From: Rhodospirillaceae bacterium
GTDB taxonomy: Bacteria; Pseudomonadota; Alphaproteobacteria; Rhodospirillales; Rhodospirillaceae
DNA: 64,000 bases
Direction of reading: 5' to 3'
Assembly (NCBI GenBank): GCA_028822445.1
Contig: JAPKDQ010000006.1
Location: 117,143-181,142 of the forward strand
The position numbers and the translations under genes were made by a program. The notes beneath the pieces were generated by a model. That model saw nothing but the letters and a program-made list of their open reading frames with translations. It was not told the origin of the DNA and made no database searches. This document shows, piece after piece, positions 47,540-57,176 of this stretch. Each line of letters begins with the position of its first letter. Position 1 is the stretch's first letter.

Positions 47540-48937
47540 TTAGATATGGATCCCACGGTCGTAAGCATCAAGGACCGATTCATGCATCATTTCTGAAAGC
47601 GTGGGATGCGGGAATACAGTTTCCATGAGTTCGGCTTCCGTCGTCTCAAGCGTCATCGCAACGGCATAGCCCTGAATGAGTTCCGTGACTTCTGCGCCAA
47701 TCATATGCGCGCCCAGTAGTTCGCCTGAATCAGCATCAAATACAGTCTTGATGAGGCCCTGATCATCTCCCAGTGCAATCGCCTTACCATTCCCAAGAAA
47801 CGGAAAACGGCCAACTTTCACTTTGTGACCAGATTCCTTAGCTTTTGCTTCAGTCATCCCGACGCTAGCAATCTGAGGATGGCAATAGGTGCAGCCTGGA
47901 ATTCGAGAGGTATCCAGAGCATGAGGGTTCTTGCCTGCTATCTTTTCAACGCATATCACCCCTTCGTGGCTGGCTTTATGCGCGAGCCAGGGCGGTCCAG
48001 TCAGGTCTCCAATGGCATAAACTCCAGGCTCATCAGTCTCACTGTATTTGCCCGTTACAACATGGGTTTTGTCCACATTCACTTTGCTTTCCTCAAGCCC
48101 AATATCTTCGACGTTGCCGACAATCCCGACTGCTAAAATAACTCGGTCGATCGTTAGCCTTTCTGATTTACCATCTTTCTCAATCGTAGCTGTTACGTTT
48201 GACGAGCCAGTGTTAAGCGCCTTAACCGTTGCGCCTGTAATGATATTCATGCCCTGCTTCTTGAACGCCTTAAGCGCCAAGGCTGAAATCTCTTCATCTT
48301 CAACCGGCAACACTCGATCCATCACTTCAACGACAGTAACCTCAACACCAAGCGTCTTGTAGAAACTTGCGAACTCAATTCCAATAGCACCTGAACCGAT
48401 AACGAGCATCGACTTGGGCATCGTTTCCGGCACCATCGCCTCGCGGTAGGTCCATATAAATTTACCGTCTGGCTCGAGCCCCGGCAAAATCCGTGCACGT
48501 GCACCCGTCGCAAGAACGATGTACTTCGCTTTCAGCGTCGCGACTACATTCTTATCTTTCGTGACTTTGACCTGTCCTTTTCCCGCAAGAGCGCCCTGTC
48601 CGGCGAACACTTGAATCTTGTTCTTCTTCATGAGCATACCAACGCCGCCAGACAAGCGGCTCGCAACTTTACGTGAACGCGCAACGATCTTCTTTACGTC
48701 ATAACCAACGTCTTTTGCTGTTAGACCAAAGTCCTCAGCATGCTGCATAAGATGATAAACCTCTGCGGTGCGAAGAAGAGCTTTGGTTGGAATACAGCCC
48801 CAGTTCAGACAAATACCCCCGAGGTGTTCGCGCTCTACAACAGCGGTCTTAAGGCCAAGCTGGGCTCCACGAATAGCTGTGACGTAACCACCCGGCCCGC
48901 CACCGACAACAACAAGATCAAAATTCGTATCGGCCAT
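47540..48937 (-). CDS. lpdA: dihydrolipoyl dehydrogenase (E3)
   Basis: The FAD flavoprotein that reoxidises dihydrolipoyl groups of the dehydrogenase complexes. The 465-residue protein has an N-terminal FAD-binding GGGPGGYVTAIRGAQLG, the redox disulfide GICLNWGCIPTK, and an NAD-binding Rossmann motif near GSGAIGIEFASFYKTLG. It also has the C-terminal active His in FPHPTLSEMMHESVLDA. It is 14 bases downstream of pdhC. Confidence 0.96.
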   Translation of the reverse strand: MADTNFDLVVVGGGPGGYVTAIRGAQLGLKTAVVEREHLGGICLNWGCIPTKALLRTAEVYHLMQHAEDFGLTAKDVGYDVKKIVARSRKVASRLSGGVGMLMKKNKIQVFAGQGALAGKGQVKVTKDKNVVATLKAKYIVLATGARARILPGLEPDGKFIWTYREAMVPETMPKSMLVIGSGAIGIEFASFYKTLGVEVTVVEVMDRVLPVEDEEISALALKAFKKQGMNIITGATVKALNTGSSNVTATIEKDGKSERLTIDRVILAVGIVGNVEDIGLEESKVNVDKTHVVTGKYSETDEPGVYAIGDLTGPPWLAHKASHEGVICVEKIAGKNPHALDTSRIPGCTYCHPQIASVGMTEAKAKESGHKVKVGRFPFLGNGKAIALGDDQGLIKTVFDADSGELLGAHMIGAEVTELIQGYAVAMTLETTEAELMETVFPHPTLSEMMHESVLDAYDRGIHI

Positions 48938-48951
48938 AGTTAAGCCTCCAC

Positions 48952-50241
48952 TTACAACAACAAGCTTAAGGGGTTTTCAATCAGTGGCTTGAAGGCCGCC
49001 AGGAATTCAGCGCCTACCACACCGTCAACAACACGATGGTCGCAAGATAAGGTGCAAGTCATCACGGTTCCAACGGCAAGCACTCCGTCCTTAACAATGG
49101 GTCGTTGCTCTCCGGCACCGACTGCCAAGATCGCGCTCTGCGGTGGATTAACAATCGCCGAAAATTCTTTTATACCAAACATGCCAAGATTAGAGATAGA
49201 AAAACCCCCGCCTTGGTATTCATCTGGCTTGAGTTTGTTACCACGCGCGCGACCCGCGAGTTCCTTCATTTCATTGGAGATGCCTGACAATCCTTTTTGA
49301 TCAGCATGCCGTAGGATCGGTGTAATCAATCCACCATCTGTCGCAACGGCGACCGCGACATCAACATTATCGTACAGGCGAATAGCTTCATCCGTCCAAG
49401 TCGCGTTGACCATGGGAACCCGTCGCATCGCTACAGCACTCGCCTTAATCACAAAATCATTGACCGACAAGTTATAATCAGCGTGATCTAGGTTATTCAG
49501 TTGCCTGCGTAGAGAAAGCAACGCATCGATATTGCAATCAATCGTTAGATAGAAGTGAGGAATATTCTGTTTGGCTTCGAGCAATCGACGCGCGATGATC
49601 TTACGTACGCCCGAATTCACTTCCTCGGTGTAAGGCTGACCGAAATCGGGAACATCTGCGGATGCCGAGGAAACAGCGGTCATCGCTGGCACATTTACAG
49701 AGCTTGATGTCATTACACCGCCGGACATCGCCTTTTCCACGTCAGCTTTGACAATGCGCCCGTTAGGGCCAGAACCCTGCACATCAGCAATATTGATACC
49801 AGCATTCGCCGCAATTCTTCTAGCCAGCGGGCTCGCGAACATGCGGTCACCATCGGAAGAAGGTGCCACTGTGTTAGAAGCAGCGGCAGTTGGTTGTGCA
49901 GCAGGTGCCGCCTTAACTTTTTCTGGTTCAACAGTAGGTGCTAACTTTTCAAGGATAGGAGCCGCCTGATTAGACGCTTTGATATCACCAGCGTCTTCGC
50001 CTTCCTCAAGCAAAACAACAATTGGCTTATTAATAGCAACACCTTCCGTGCCTTCAGGAACAAGGATTTTTCCAACCTTGCCTTCGTCAACGGCCTCGAG
50101 TTCCATCGTTGCCTTATCGGTTTCTATCTCGGCGATTATATCTCCTGAGGTAACCTCGTCCCCTTCTTTGACCATCCACTTAGATAGCGTTCCTTCGGTC
50201 ATTGTCGGTGACAGCGCGGGCATTAGAATTTGAATAGGCAT
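48952..50241 (-). CDS. pdhC: pyruvate dehydrogenase E2 (dihydrolipoyl acetyltransferase)
   Basis: The core acetyltransferase of the PDH complex. From ATG 50241, preceded by AGAGGAAA, it has 429 residues; the frame runs on to 50283 without support. A lipoyl domain at about 1-80 has the modified Lys in [15 protein letters not shown]. It is followed by a linker rich in Ala, Pro and Glu, and then a peripheral-subunit-binding domain (ASPLARRIAANAGINIADVQGSG). The catalytic domain from about 200 has CDHRVVDGVVGAEFLAAF at the end. One lipoyl domain is present here and another on PdhB. Confidence 0.95.
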   Translation of the reverse strand: MPIQILMPALSPTMTEGTLSKWMVKEGDEVTSGDIIAEIETDKATMELEAVDEGKVGKILVPEGTEGVAINKPIVVLLEEGEDAGDIKASNQAAPILEKLAPTVEPEKVKAAPAAQPTAAASNTVAPSSDGDRMFASPLARRIAANAGINIADVQGSGPNGRIVKADVEKAMSGGVMTSSSVNVPAMTAVSSASADVPDFGQPYTEEVNSGVRKIIARRLLEAKQNIPHFYLTIDCNIDALLSLRRQLNNLDHADYNLSVNDFVIKASAVAMRRVPMVNATWTDEAIRLYDNVDVAVAVATDGGLITPILRHADQKGLSGISNEMKELAGRARGNKLKPDEYQGGGFSISNLGMFGIKEFSAIVNPPQSAILAVGAGEQRPIVKDGVLAVGTVMTCTLSCDHRVVDGVVGAEFLAAFKPLIENPLSLLL

Positions 50242-50246
50242 ATGTT

Positions 50247-51668
50247 CTATTTCCTCTTTCGCGTTGCATAATCGCGATAGCAAGCAGCTTTTGCCGCTTC
50301 TACGATGTGTTCAACTTGAGGTAAGGCAAGCTTCTCTAGATTTGCTGCATAGGGCATAGGCACATCCACCCCAGTCACGCGTGCTACCGGCGCATCGAGC
50401 CAATCAAATGCATTTTCCATAATTTGGGCAGAAATCTCCGCACCAATTCCAGAGAATGGGAAACCTTCTTCACAGGACACACAACAATTAGTTTTTTGCA
50501 CCGACTTTATGATTGTTTCTGTATCCAGTGGGCGCAGACTGCGAAGATTAATGACCTCAGCTGAAATGCCCAGCTCGCCCAATTGCTCGGCCGCTTCTAA
50601 AGCCTTACCAACCATAATTGTGAACGCCGTGATCGTAACGTCGGTCCCTTCACGCTCAATCTTCGCCTTACCGATCGGCAACACATACTCGTCACTCGTT
50701 GGAACGTCGAATTTCGACCCGTACATAAGCTCATTTTCTAGGACAATGACGGGGTTAGGATCACGGATAGCAGCTTTCATCAAACCTTTAGCATCCGCAC
50801 CAGACCATGGTGCAACTACTTTATGACCAGGAATATGAGCATACCAAGCGCCGTAGCATTGCGAATGCTGAGCTCCAACCCGAGAGCCTGCGCCATTAGG
50901 GCCACGGAAAACAATCGAACAACCCATCTGCCCACCTGACATATAAAGCGTCTTAGCAGCCGAATTAATAATTTGATCAATAGCTTGCATGGCAAAGTTA
51001 AACGTCATGAATTCTATAATGGGTTTAAGGTTCCCAAAAGCGGCTCCTACGCCCAATCCTGCGAAGCCTTGTTCGGTGATCGGCGTATCAATTACGCGTT
51101 TACCGCTGAATTCTTCAAGGAGGCCTTGGCTAACTTTGTATGCGCCCTGATACTCGGCCACCTCTTCACCCATAAGAAACACAGCTTCATCTTTGCGCAT
51201 TTCTTCAGCCATCGCATCTCGCAACGCTTCTCTCACAGTGATCTCGGTAGTTGGGCCGAGCTCCGGCTCATCTGCGTCAAATACGGGCTTAGGCGTAGCC
51301 GGTCGCTCAACCACCGCAACACGCTCAACCTTAGTCGTTTTTGCTGAATTATTCTCCGCTGTAAGTCTTTGAGAAGCAGCTGATACAGCAATAGCGGTGG
51401 CATCCTCGCCTTCTTCAAGAAGTATAGCTATAGGAACATTCACATCTACGCCTTCGGTGCCTGCAGCGACTATAATTTTTCCAATACACCCATCGTCGAC
51501 AGCTTCCAGTTCCATGGTGGCTTTATCAGTTTCGATTTCTGCGATGATGTCTCCGGCAACAATACTGTCACCTTCCTTCACCATCCATTTCGCAAGCGTT
51601 CCCTCTGTCATCGTTGGGGAAAGCGCGGGCATTAGAATTTCCGTCGCCACGGACAAATACTCCTTCAT
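50247..51668 (-). CDS. pdhB: pyruvate dehydrogenase E1 beta with N-terminal lipoyl domain
   Basis: The beta subunit of pyruvate dehydrogenase E1. Its first 80 residues are a second lipoyl domain ([16 protein letters not shown] with Lys in [15 protein letters not shown]), which is a known alphaproteobacterial trait. After a linker the E1-beta domain begins near 145 with [18 protein letters not shown]. It has [24 protein letters not shown] and the late [16 protein letters not shown] 51668 has an AGGAGG only three bases away; GTG 51650, with AAGGAG at nine bases, may be the real start. The full length is 473 residues. It follows pdhA by 61 bases. Confidence 0.95.
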   Translation of the reverse strand: MKEYLSVATEILMPALSPTMTEGTLAKWMVKEGDSIVAGDIIAEIETDKATMELEAVDDGCIGKIIVAAGTEGVDVNVPIAILLEEGEDATAIAVSAASQRLTAENNSAKTTKVERVAVVERPATPKPVFDADEPELGPTTEITVREALRDAMAEEMRKDEAVFLMGEEVAEYQGAYKVSQGLLEEFSGKRVIDTPITEQGFAGLGVGAAFGNLKPIIEFMTFNFAMQAIDQIINSAAKTLYMSGGQMGCSIVFRGPNGAGSRVGAQHSQCYGAWYAHIPGHKVVAPWSGADAKGLMKAAIRDPNPVIVLENELMYGSKFDVPTSDEYVLPIGKAKIEREGTDVTITAFTIMVGKALEAAEQLGELGISAEVINLRSLRPLDTETIIKSVQKTNCCVSCEEGFPFSGIGAEISAQIMENAFDWLDAPVARVTGVDVPMPYAANLEKLALPQVEHIVEAAKAACYRDYATRKRK

Positions 51669-51729
51669 TGCCTCCTATGGAGGCCTACCGCTGCAAGGCT
51701 CTAAAGCGCCTCAAGCACTACTCTAAAAA

Positions 51730-52782
51730 TTAGGCAACGTCGCGAAGGACGTCTGTAAACAACTCGATTGGGTCTGGTTCAGGAGAGGCTTGAGCGAACT
51801 CGGCAGCCTCTGTAACGCGTGCCTTGATCCCCTTATCAATATCTTTGAAGGCCTCTTCATCAAGAGCCTTACACTCAAGCAGCTTTAAGCGGAGACGGTC
51901 AATCGGGTCGCGCTCGCCACGCATTTTTGCCAGTTCTTCTTTCGACCGGTATTTGGCCGGGTCAGACATAGAATGGCCCCGGTAACGATACGTCTTCATT
52001 TCTAGAATAATGGGGCCTTTACCGCCGCGTGCGTATTCCACTGCCTCTTGGCCGGCCGTATAAACAGCAGCAACATCCATGCCATCAATGACTTTGCCTG
52101 GAATTCCGTATGCTTCCCCGCGTCTATGCAGGTCGGTCGATGCAGACGCTCTCTCAATCGACGTACCCATACCGTATTTGTTGTTCTCTATGACGTAGAT
52201 CACTGGCAGCTTCCAAAGCGCTGCCATATTGAAGGATTCGTAAACCTGTCCTTGGTTTGTCGCTCCGTCGCCGAAGTAGCAAAAATTTACACCACCATCC
52301 TCGCTGTACTTATGAGAAAATGCTAAACCCGTGCCGATCGGGACAGATGCACCAACGATGCCATGCCCACCAAAAAACCCTTTTTCCCGACTAAACATAT
52401 GCATGGACCCGCCTTTTCCACGAGAATAGCCATCAACCCTGCCGGTTAATTCGGCCATGACACCTTTAGGATCCATGTCAGATGCCAACATGTGTCCATG
52501 ATCTCGGTACGAGGTAATCAGGGTATCTACGTCAATCACATTTCCCTGAAGCCCAACAACGACGGCTTCCTGGCCAATGTAGAGATGGCAGAAACCACCA
52601 ATCAAACCCATCCCGTACAGTTGGCCTGCCCGTTCCTCAAAACGCCGAATGAGTAACATTTGTTTATAGAATTGAATCTGCTGATCGATAGAAGGTCCCT
52701 TAGCAACGGAACCCTTAGACGTCTTCTTTATCTTTAATTTTGATGCAGATCGTTTAACGGTCGCAGACTTACTAGCGGCCAT
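51730..52782 (-). CDS. pdhA: pyruvate dehydrogenase E1 alpha
   Basis: The TPP-binding alpha subunit that decarboxylates pyruvate. From ATG 52782, preceded by GGGGATCAGG, it has 350 residues; a frame to 52812 is possible. A basic, lysine-rich N-terminus is followed by the E1-alpha fold. The TPP site is FGDGATNQGQVYESFNMA, and phosphorylation-loop-like segments such as YRYRGHSMSDPAKYR are conserved. It heads the pdhA-pdhB-pdhC-lpdA-lipA run, 350 bases from ftsB, with a palindromic element in its upstream region. Confidence 0.95.
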   Translation of the reverse strand: MAASKSATVKRSASKLKIKKTSKGSVAKGPSIDQQIQFYKQMLLIRRFEERAGQLYGMGLIGGFCHLYIGQEAVVVGLQGNVIDVDTLITSYRDHGHMLASDMDPKGVMAELTGRVDGYSRGKGGSMHMFSREKGFFGGHGIVGASVPIGTGLAFSHKYSEDGGVNFCYFGDGATNQGQVYESFNMAALWKLPVIYVIENNKYGMGTSIERASASTDLHRRGEAYGIPGKVIDGMDVAAVYTAGQEAVEYARGGKGPIILEMKTYRYRGHSMSDPAKYRSKEELAKMRGERDPIDRLRLKLLECKALDEEAFKDIDKGIKARVTEAAEFAQASPEPDPIELFTDVLRDVA

Positions 52783-52884
52783 GCCTGATCCCCATTTCTG
52801 TTTTGGGTGCATTACATTCTATTTTATTAGCACCCCTCATAGGCGGTTTATCGCAGCGCAGCCTGATAAGCGCAAGTTAAACTA

Positions 52885-52967
52885 AGGTTAACCCACTGTT
52901 TGCACTGCACAATCTATTAATTAACCTGAATTAGGTTAACTTACTGTGAGGCCCACGGTTTGCACTG
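52885..52967. repeat. imperfect direct repeat (AGGTTAAC...TGCACTG)
   Basis: Two copies of AGGTTAAC followed by an ACTG segment and TTTGCACTG occur at 52885-52907 and 52933-52967. The second has 12 extra bases (TGAGGCCCACGG region) between the shared parts. The palindrome at 52921-52939 includes the AGGTTAA start of the second copy. This may be a tandem-duplicated operator region or a local slippage duplication. Confidence 0.6.
52921..52939. promoter_or_regulatory. perfect palindrome, candidate operator upstream of pdhA
   Basis: TTAACCT and AGGTTAA are exact inverted repeats separated by GAATT, giving a 19-base dyad about 140 bases upstream of the pdhA start. A further half-site AGGTTAA occurs at 52885. 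Dimeric regulators of the GntR or LysR kind bind dyads of this size, but no regulator can be named. It has no T-run, so it is not a terminator. Confidence 0.5.
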
Positions 52968-53135
52968 AAGCCCCTTTCACAATAAGGTAATTTAATTACT
53001 CTTTATGATCCCTTTTTGTAATACTTTCTATTTGAAGCGTTGAAATAAGACGTTTAGTTATCTCCAAATATAACAGCGTATATACAAAAACCTGCAGAAA
53101 AGAGGCCTCAACAGCTGTCTGGTAGAAAATTGGAA

Positions 53136-53450
53136 TTAACGTTGCTCGGGGATGATAAGAAATTCGTTAGGCTGAGCGAAAGCTAGTACACGACGGGTTT
53201 TCTCGCCCAGCATATCTAAATCCAGGCTATCCGGCCTAAGTAGGGAAATCCTGCTCTCTAGCAGTTCACGCTCAGCCTGAATCAAAGCAAGGTCTTTTTC
53301 TGCGGCTGACATTTGCTGGCGCACTTGCCACCAGGCAAGCAAACCGCGATCACCTTGCACAGCGTGATACGCAAAATAGGTTACCAGGGCAGCACCAAGT
53401 AGAGGCACGAGCGCCTGTTTTGCCTTCTTGCTATGTTCTCCATTAACCAT
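53136..53450 (-). CDS. ftsB: FtsB/DivIC-type septum formation initiator
   Basis: A 104-residue bitopic protein of the divisome, forming a complex with FtsL and FtsQ in the inner membrane. A single membrane helix lies at about residues 12-30 (LVPLLGAALVTYFAYHAVQG). Then comes GLLAWWQVRQQMSAAEKDLALIQAERELLESRISLLR, a coiled coil, and DSLDLDMLGEKTRRVLAFAQPNEFLI, the family's conserved tail. A gene of this type close to pdhA is usual in alphaproteobacteria. Confidence 0.87.
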   Translation of the reverse strand: MVNGEHSKKAKQALVPLLGAALVTYFAYHAVQGDRGLLAWWQVRQQMSAAEKDLALIQAERELLESRISLLRPDSLDLDMLGEKTRRVLAFAQPNEFLIIPEQR

Positions 53451-53783
53451 GTGATTATGGAATCACGCGGGGGTCACTCGGTCAAGCCATCACCTAATTT
53501 TTTCTTCAATAGAATCAAGGATGTGACAATTCAGACTCACATTAATTTGATATGAACCCGGCAAGGGTATTAACCTTGATAGCTCAATATTAGCCTCAAG
53601 AACGGTCATTCTGCGCCCAAATCATTAGTCTGCGCAAAAAGTCGGCATCGCCGATGGTTATAATAAGGGCCAAGCATATCATCCGTAGAATAATAAATTT
53701 TACAGTTAATACTTCCGCGCCAATGCCTTAATGATCCTTATGATACCTAAAGCGTAGGTCTCTAGAAGTTAGGGGAATCAAAC
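53451..53783. other. 333-base divergent intergenic region
   Basis: It separates ftsB (minus) from the alpha/beta hydrolase gene (plus). Only small dyads such as CGGCATCGCCG at about 53643 are seen. No RNA gene or ORF can be supported. Confidence 0.4.
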
Positions 53784-54794
53784 ATGCCATTCATACTCAA
53801 AAGCCTAGGGGTCTTAGTCGTCACTGCAGCAACCGCAGTTGGCATATGGCTTTACATGCTGACGTCTGATGGTTTTGCGATTTCGCTGGAGGGCCTTCGC
53901 ACCAAATATGAAATGCCGGACTCCAAGTACATCACGCTCGACGGTATAAATATCCATTATATGGATCAGGGCGAAGGCCCCGCTGTTGTTTTATCCCATG
54001 CCTCTTTTCACAGCCTGCGGGCTTGGGACGACATGGTTGAAGATATGACCGACCAGTTTCGCATTATTCGGTTTGATTACCCCAACGCAGGATTAAGCGG
54101 CTTTGACAAAAAGAACCGTTACTCCGTCGAGCATTATCAAGAGCTCATTACCCAGCTCACCGAAGCACTCGAAATTGACAAGTTTCATCTGATCGGAACG
54201 TCATCCGGTGCAACGGTCGCCTTTCGCTATGCCGCGAATAATCCTGAGAAGCTCAATCGTTTCGTTCTAATCAATTCCGCTGGCATGCCAAGAACGGCTG
54301 TTACAAATCCCAATCGAGCTCGAGGATCGGCGTTGAGCCGTTGGATTTACAGCTACCACCAACCCCGGTCGTATTGGCGCAAAGCGTTAGCCCAAAACAT
54401 CACCTCAAAACCGGCGACCGAAGAGCATATCGAAATGAACTACGATATGAACCGGCGCGCTGATCGCGGAGAAGCAGCTCGTATTTTTAGGCGTAAATAC
54501 ATCATTGGCGACCCGTCAGTCGTTCTTGATGACATTACCGCTCCCACGCTCATTATGTGGGGTATGGATAATCCAACAGTCATGCATCTTGAAGCCAATG
54601 TCATTCAGCTCTGGATGACCGGCGCACCTACAATCGTGAAAAAGTACGACCGTCTCGGGCACTATCCCTACATCGAAGAACCGGAAGCTTTTGCATCTGA
54701 CATCAGTGCATTCTTATCTGGCGAATGGGACGGTCAACTGAGGCAAACACAACGCGTAAAACCAGAAGACCTGACCGAGCTTACGTCAGATTAG
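53784..54794 (+). CDS. alpha/beta-fold hydrolase with N-terminal membrane segment
   Basis: A 336-residue hydrolase anchored or secreted by an N-terminal hydrophobic segment (residues about 5-27). The fold is recognisable from GINIHYMDQGEGPAVVLSHASFHSLRAWDDM (oxyanion region), the nucleophile elbow GTSSGATVAF, the acid region PTLIMWGMDNPTV, and the His in YDRLGHYPYIEEPEAF. The full triad is present. The substrate is unknown; ester or lactone hydrolysis is likely. It converges with the MDR reductase, overlapping by four bases at 54791-54794. Confidence 0.86.
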   Translation: MPFILKSLGVLVVTAATAVGIWLYMLTSDGFAISLEGLRTKYEMPDSKYITLDGINIHYMDQGEGPAVVLSHASFHSLRAWDDMVEDMTDQFRIIRFDYPNAGLSGFDKKNRYSVEHYQELITQLTEALEIDKFHLIGTSSGATVAFRYAANNPEKLNRFVLINSAGMPRTAVTNPNRARGSALSRWIYSYHQPRSYWRKALAQNITSKPATEEHIEMNYDMNRRADRGEAARIFRRKYIIGDPSVVLDDITAPTLIMWGMDNPTVMHLEANVIQLWMTGAPTIVKKYDRLGHYPYIEEPEAFASDISAFLSGEWDGQLRQTQRVKPEDLTELTSD

Positions 54795-55879
54795 GCTGGC
54801 TCACCGTTCAGGCGAGTCTGATTCACCCGCACCAAGCGTTTGCCAACATTCGTCCCTTTGAACAACCCAACGAAAGCGTCCGGTGCATTTTCGAGTCCAT
54901 CAACAATGTGATCACGGTACTTCAATTTACCGTCTTTAATCCACTCGCTCATGGCTTTGCGGCCTTCGTCGTAGCGGTCGATATAGTCATGGATAATAAA
55001 CATGGGCTTATCCATCTTCCACGTCCAAGGTGAACCATCATCCTCAAAAGTGTTGTACTGCTCAGTAGAACCCACATATGACACGCGGCCTCCTGGATTC
55101 AGTTGACTGATAATAGCTTCCCCCATGGGTCCGCCAACATTATCGTAGTAAATGTCGACGCCCTTCGGGCAAACCTGTTTTACTGCAGCGCCGATGTCAT
55201 TGACCTCTTTGTAATTAATACCCGCATCAAAACCCATTTCTTCCGTGATGAAACGAATTTTCTCTTCTGAAGAGGTGATGCCGATCACGGTGGCACCGTG
55301 AATTTTACCAATCTGTCCAGCCAAGTGCCCAACCGCGCCGGCTGCCGTGGTAACGACCATCACGTCACCGGGTTTAGGTTTGCATTCCAACATCATCGAG
55401 AAGTAAGCCGTCATCCCAGGGCGTCCAAGCACACTAGCCGCTGTATTCAGGGGACCCAAAGTTTCGTCGACGACGCGCAACCCTGATCTATTATGGATGT
55501 AGTGCCCTATTCCCCGCGTTAGGGCGTAATTCTGCCAACCGAGAAGCCCGTTGACGACATCGCCGTCTTTGAAATCCGGATGATGTGACTTCACCACTTC
55601 ACCAACAATATCACCGAGCATCACACCGTATAATGGTACAATTTCAACATTCCGCGGTGTCGCATTCATCACCAAACGCTGAAACGGATCGACGGATAAA
55701 TACAGGTTACGCACAAGTAACTGTCCAGGGGCTGGGGCAGGGACAACGTCTTCGACCCATTTAAAGTCACCGAGACTTGGGGTTCCATTAGGGTGCTGGG
55801 CTAAGAGCCACCGCTTGTGGGTTTCCCCTGTTTCAGGTTGCCAACCCATAACAATCACTTCGCTGACTTCTTTTTCCAT
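54791..55879 (-). CDS. zinc-free MDR-family NADP-dependent oxidoreductase
   Basis: A 362-residue member of the prostaglandin/leukotriene reductase branch of medium-chain dehydrogenases (CurA/YncB-like), which reduce alkenals and enones. The N-terminal catalytic domain has YLSVDPFQRLVMN, and the cofactor domain has AAGAVGHLAGQIGKIHGATVIG near 180-200. It also has INYKEVNDIGAAVKQVCPKGVDIYYDNVGG. Zinc ligands are absent, as expected. It lies downstream of the Rieske gene on the same strand, but a strong terminator separates them. This suggests independent expression in a common catabolic setting. Confidence 0.9.
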   Translation of the reverse strand: MEKEVSEVIVMGWQPETGETHKRWLLAQHPNGTPSLGDFKWVEDVVPAPAPGQLLVRNLYLSVDPFQRLVMNATPRNVEIVPLYGVMLGDIVGEVVKSHHPDFKDGDVVNGLLGWQNYALTRGIGHYIHNRSGLRVVDETLGPLNTAASVLGRPGMTAYFSMMLECKPKPGDVMVVTTAAGAVGHLAGQIGKIHGATVIGITSSEEKIRFITEEMGFDAGINYKEVNDIGAAVKQVCPKGVDIYYDNVGGPMGEAIISQLNPGGRVSYVGSTEQYNTFEDDGSPWTWKMDKPMFIIHDYIDRYDEGRKAMSEWIKDGKLKYRDHIVDGLENAPDAFVGLFKGTNVGKRLVRVNQTRLNGEPA

Positions 55880-55958
55880 GACTATCGCTCCAATACATTT
55901 ACGATCGGCAGTCTTCTAAAGGCTGGCACCCAACGCAAGCCCTTAGCCATAAGAAAAA

Positions 55959-55979
55959 CGCCGGCCACAAGGGCCGGCG
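55959..55979 (-). terminator. rho-independent terminator of the Rieske oxygenase gene
   Basis: CGCCGGCC and GGCCGGCG form a perfect eight-base stem with a short loop. On the minus strand TTTTTCTT follows. It is 24 bases past the Rieske stop at 56004 and 80 bases before the MDR start. Confidence 0.9.
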
Positions 55980-56003
55980 CTTCCAAAATAAATGACGTCT
56001 GCC

Positions 56004-57176
56004 CTACTCAGCGGCTTCCCGAATTAGCTCCGCTTCAGGCAAAGCATCAAAAACAGGTGCCGGGTCAAGAGCCCAGGCTTTTGTCTCCCTCCTATACGGG
56101 CAAGGGATCGCCGTAATAACATCCCCCTTATCCGAGAGATCATTTAGCGCCATATGGTCTAGTCGCCAGCCCTTTTCCATCCATTCTTTAAGCTTACCGC
56201 GATACTGCACAACCACACTATCGTGCGGCATCAAGACTTCTTTGGTCATTGTTGGCGGCGTCAACTTAGGCTTAAGCTTATTGACGACGACGATATCTTC
56301 GCTGGCTACAAACATATTCCGCTGTTTGATCTTCTTATCGAGAAGCTTGTTTAGCCATTCGCGTTTGGTAATCGCCATGTTGCGTAGATTAACCAGGAAG
56401 ATGCGTGTCTTTGCTTCTTCGATAGGCGCTTCAAACATGTACTGATGCATATGCATGGTTTCAGACAGGTGGATATAAGTCCACATGTGGTTCGGGCCAT
56501 AGGTCCCAGAGCCGGCCTGCATCTTACCGCCTTCTTTGCGGAAGTGCTTCATCAACCAGTGCTTGAGCGGCGGTGCATCGAACGTATGCATAAAGCCAAA
56601 ACCCCAGTCATTATTCTTATAGGGCTCTAATTCGTTGACCTTGTAAGCTTCTTCTTTCTCGCCATTATAGCCATGCGTTGAGTGCACATATTCATTGTGG
56701 GCCGGATCAAGACCATTCTCGATGGAACGTTCGTAGTTGTAATCCACATCGAACGTTTGAATGGTCGCACGCCATCCCTCTGTCTCGTACTCGTCGATGG
56801 GCATTATCGGCGGGCGCTCTGCCTCTGGCAAATCACCCAAGAAGGCAAAGACCAAACCGTATTTATCGACGGTTGGATACGCGTCTACCCGAGCACGGGC
56901 AGGGATTTTACCGTTAATACCCAGGGATGGGATTCTTGTGCATTCCCCTTCAGCCGTGAACCTCCAGCCATGGTAAGGACATTGAACGGTGCCATCTTCT
57001 TTGCATTTACCGCCAGATAGCGCGCCGCCACGGTGAACACAGGTGTCAGCCAACAGTGCTGGCTTACCGTTGTTGTCCCTAAACGCGACGAAGTCGTGTT
57101 TAAGAATTCTCACGCGGGTCGGCTTGTCCGTAAGCTCATCGCTTACGCAAACTGGATACCAGAAATTCACATACAT
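56004..57176 (-). CDS. Rieske non-heme iron oxygenase, large subunit
   Basis: A 390-residue ring-hydroxylating or demethylating oxygenase. The Rieske 2Fe-2S domain, about residues 5-110, has CVHRGGALSGGKC and then CPYHGW, giving the C-x-H/C-x2-H ligand set. The catalytic domain has the mononuclear iron motif GLDPAHNEYVHSTHG, with the bridging Asp and two His. It resembles the vanillate-demethylase/pheophorbide-oxygenase group more than dioxygenases with beta subunits; no beta subunit or reductase gene is adjacent. An electron donor must come from elsewhere. It may act on a methoxy, sterol-like or aromatic substrate. Confidence 0.92.
   Translation of the reverse strand: MYVNFWYPVCVSDELTDKPTRVRILKHDFVAFRDNNGKPALLADTCVHRGGALSGGKCKEDGTVQCPYHGWRFTAEGECTRIPSLGINGKIPARARVDAYPTVDKYGLVFAFLGDLPEAERPPIMPIDEYETEGWRATIQTFDVDYNYERSIENGLDPAHNEYVHSTHGYNGEKEEAYKVNELEPYKNNDWGFGFMHTFDAPPLKHWLMKHFRKEGGKMQAGSGTYGPNHMWTYIHLSETMHMHQYMFEAPIEEAKTRIFLVNLRNMAITKREWLNKLLDKKIKQRNMFVASEDIVVVNKLKPKLTPPTMTKEVLMPHDSVVVQYRGKLKEWMEKGWRLDHMALNDLSDKGDVITAIPCPYRRETKAWALDPAPVFDALPEAELIREAAE

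Larger units (their letters stand above)
52813..53135. other. 323-base region upstream of the PDH operon
   Basis: This A/T-rich gap between ftsB and pdhA contains a perfect palindrome at 52921-52939 and a partly duplicated motif, described separately. It should carry the pdh promoter on the minus strand; I could not fix a convincing -35/-10 pair. No ORF or RNA gene is evident. Confidence 0.45.
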
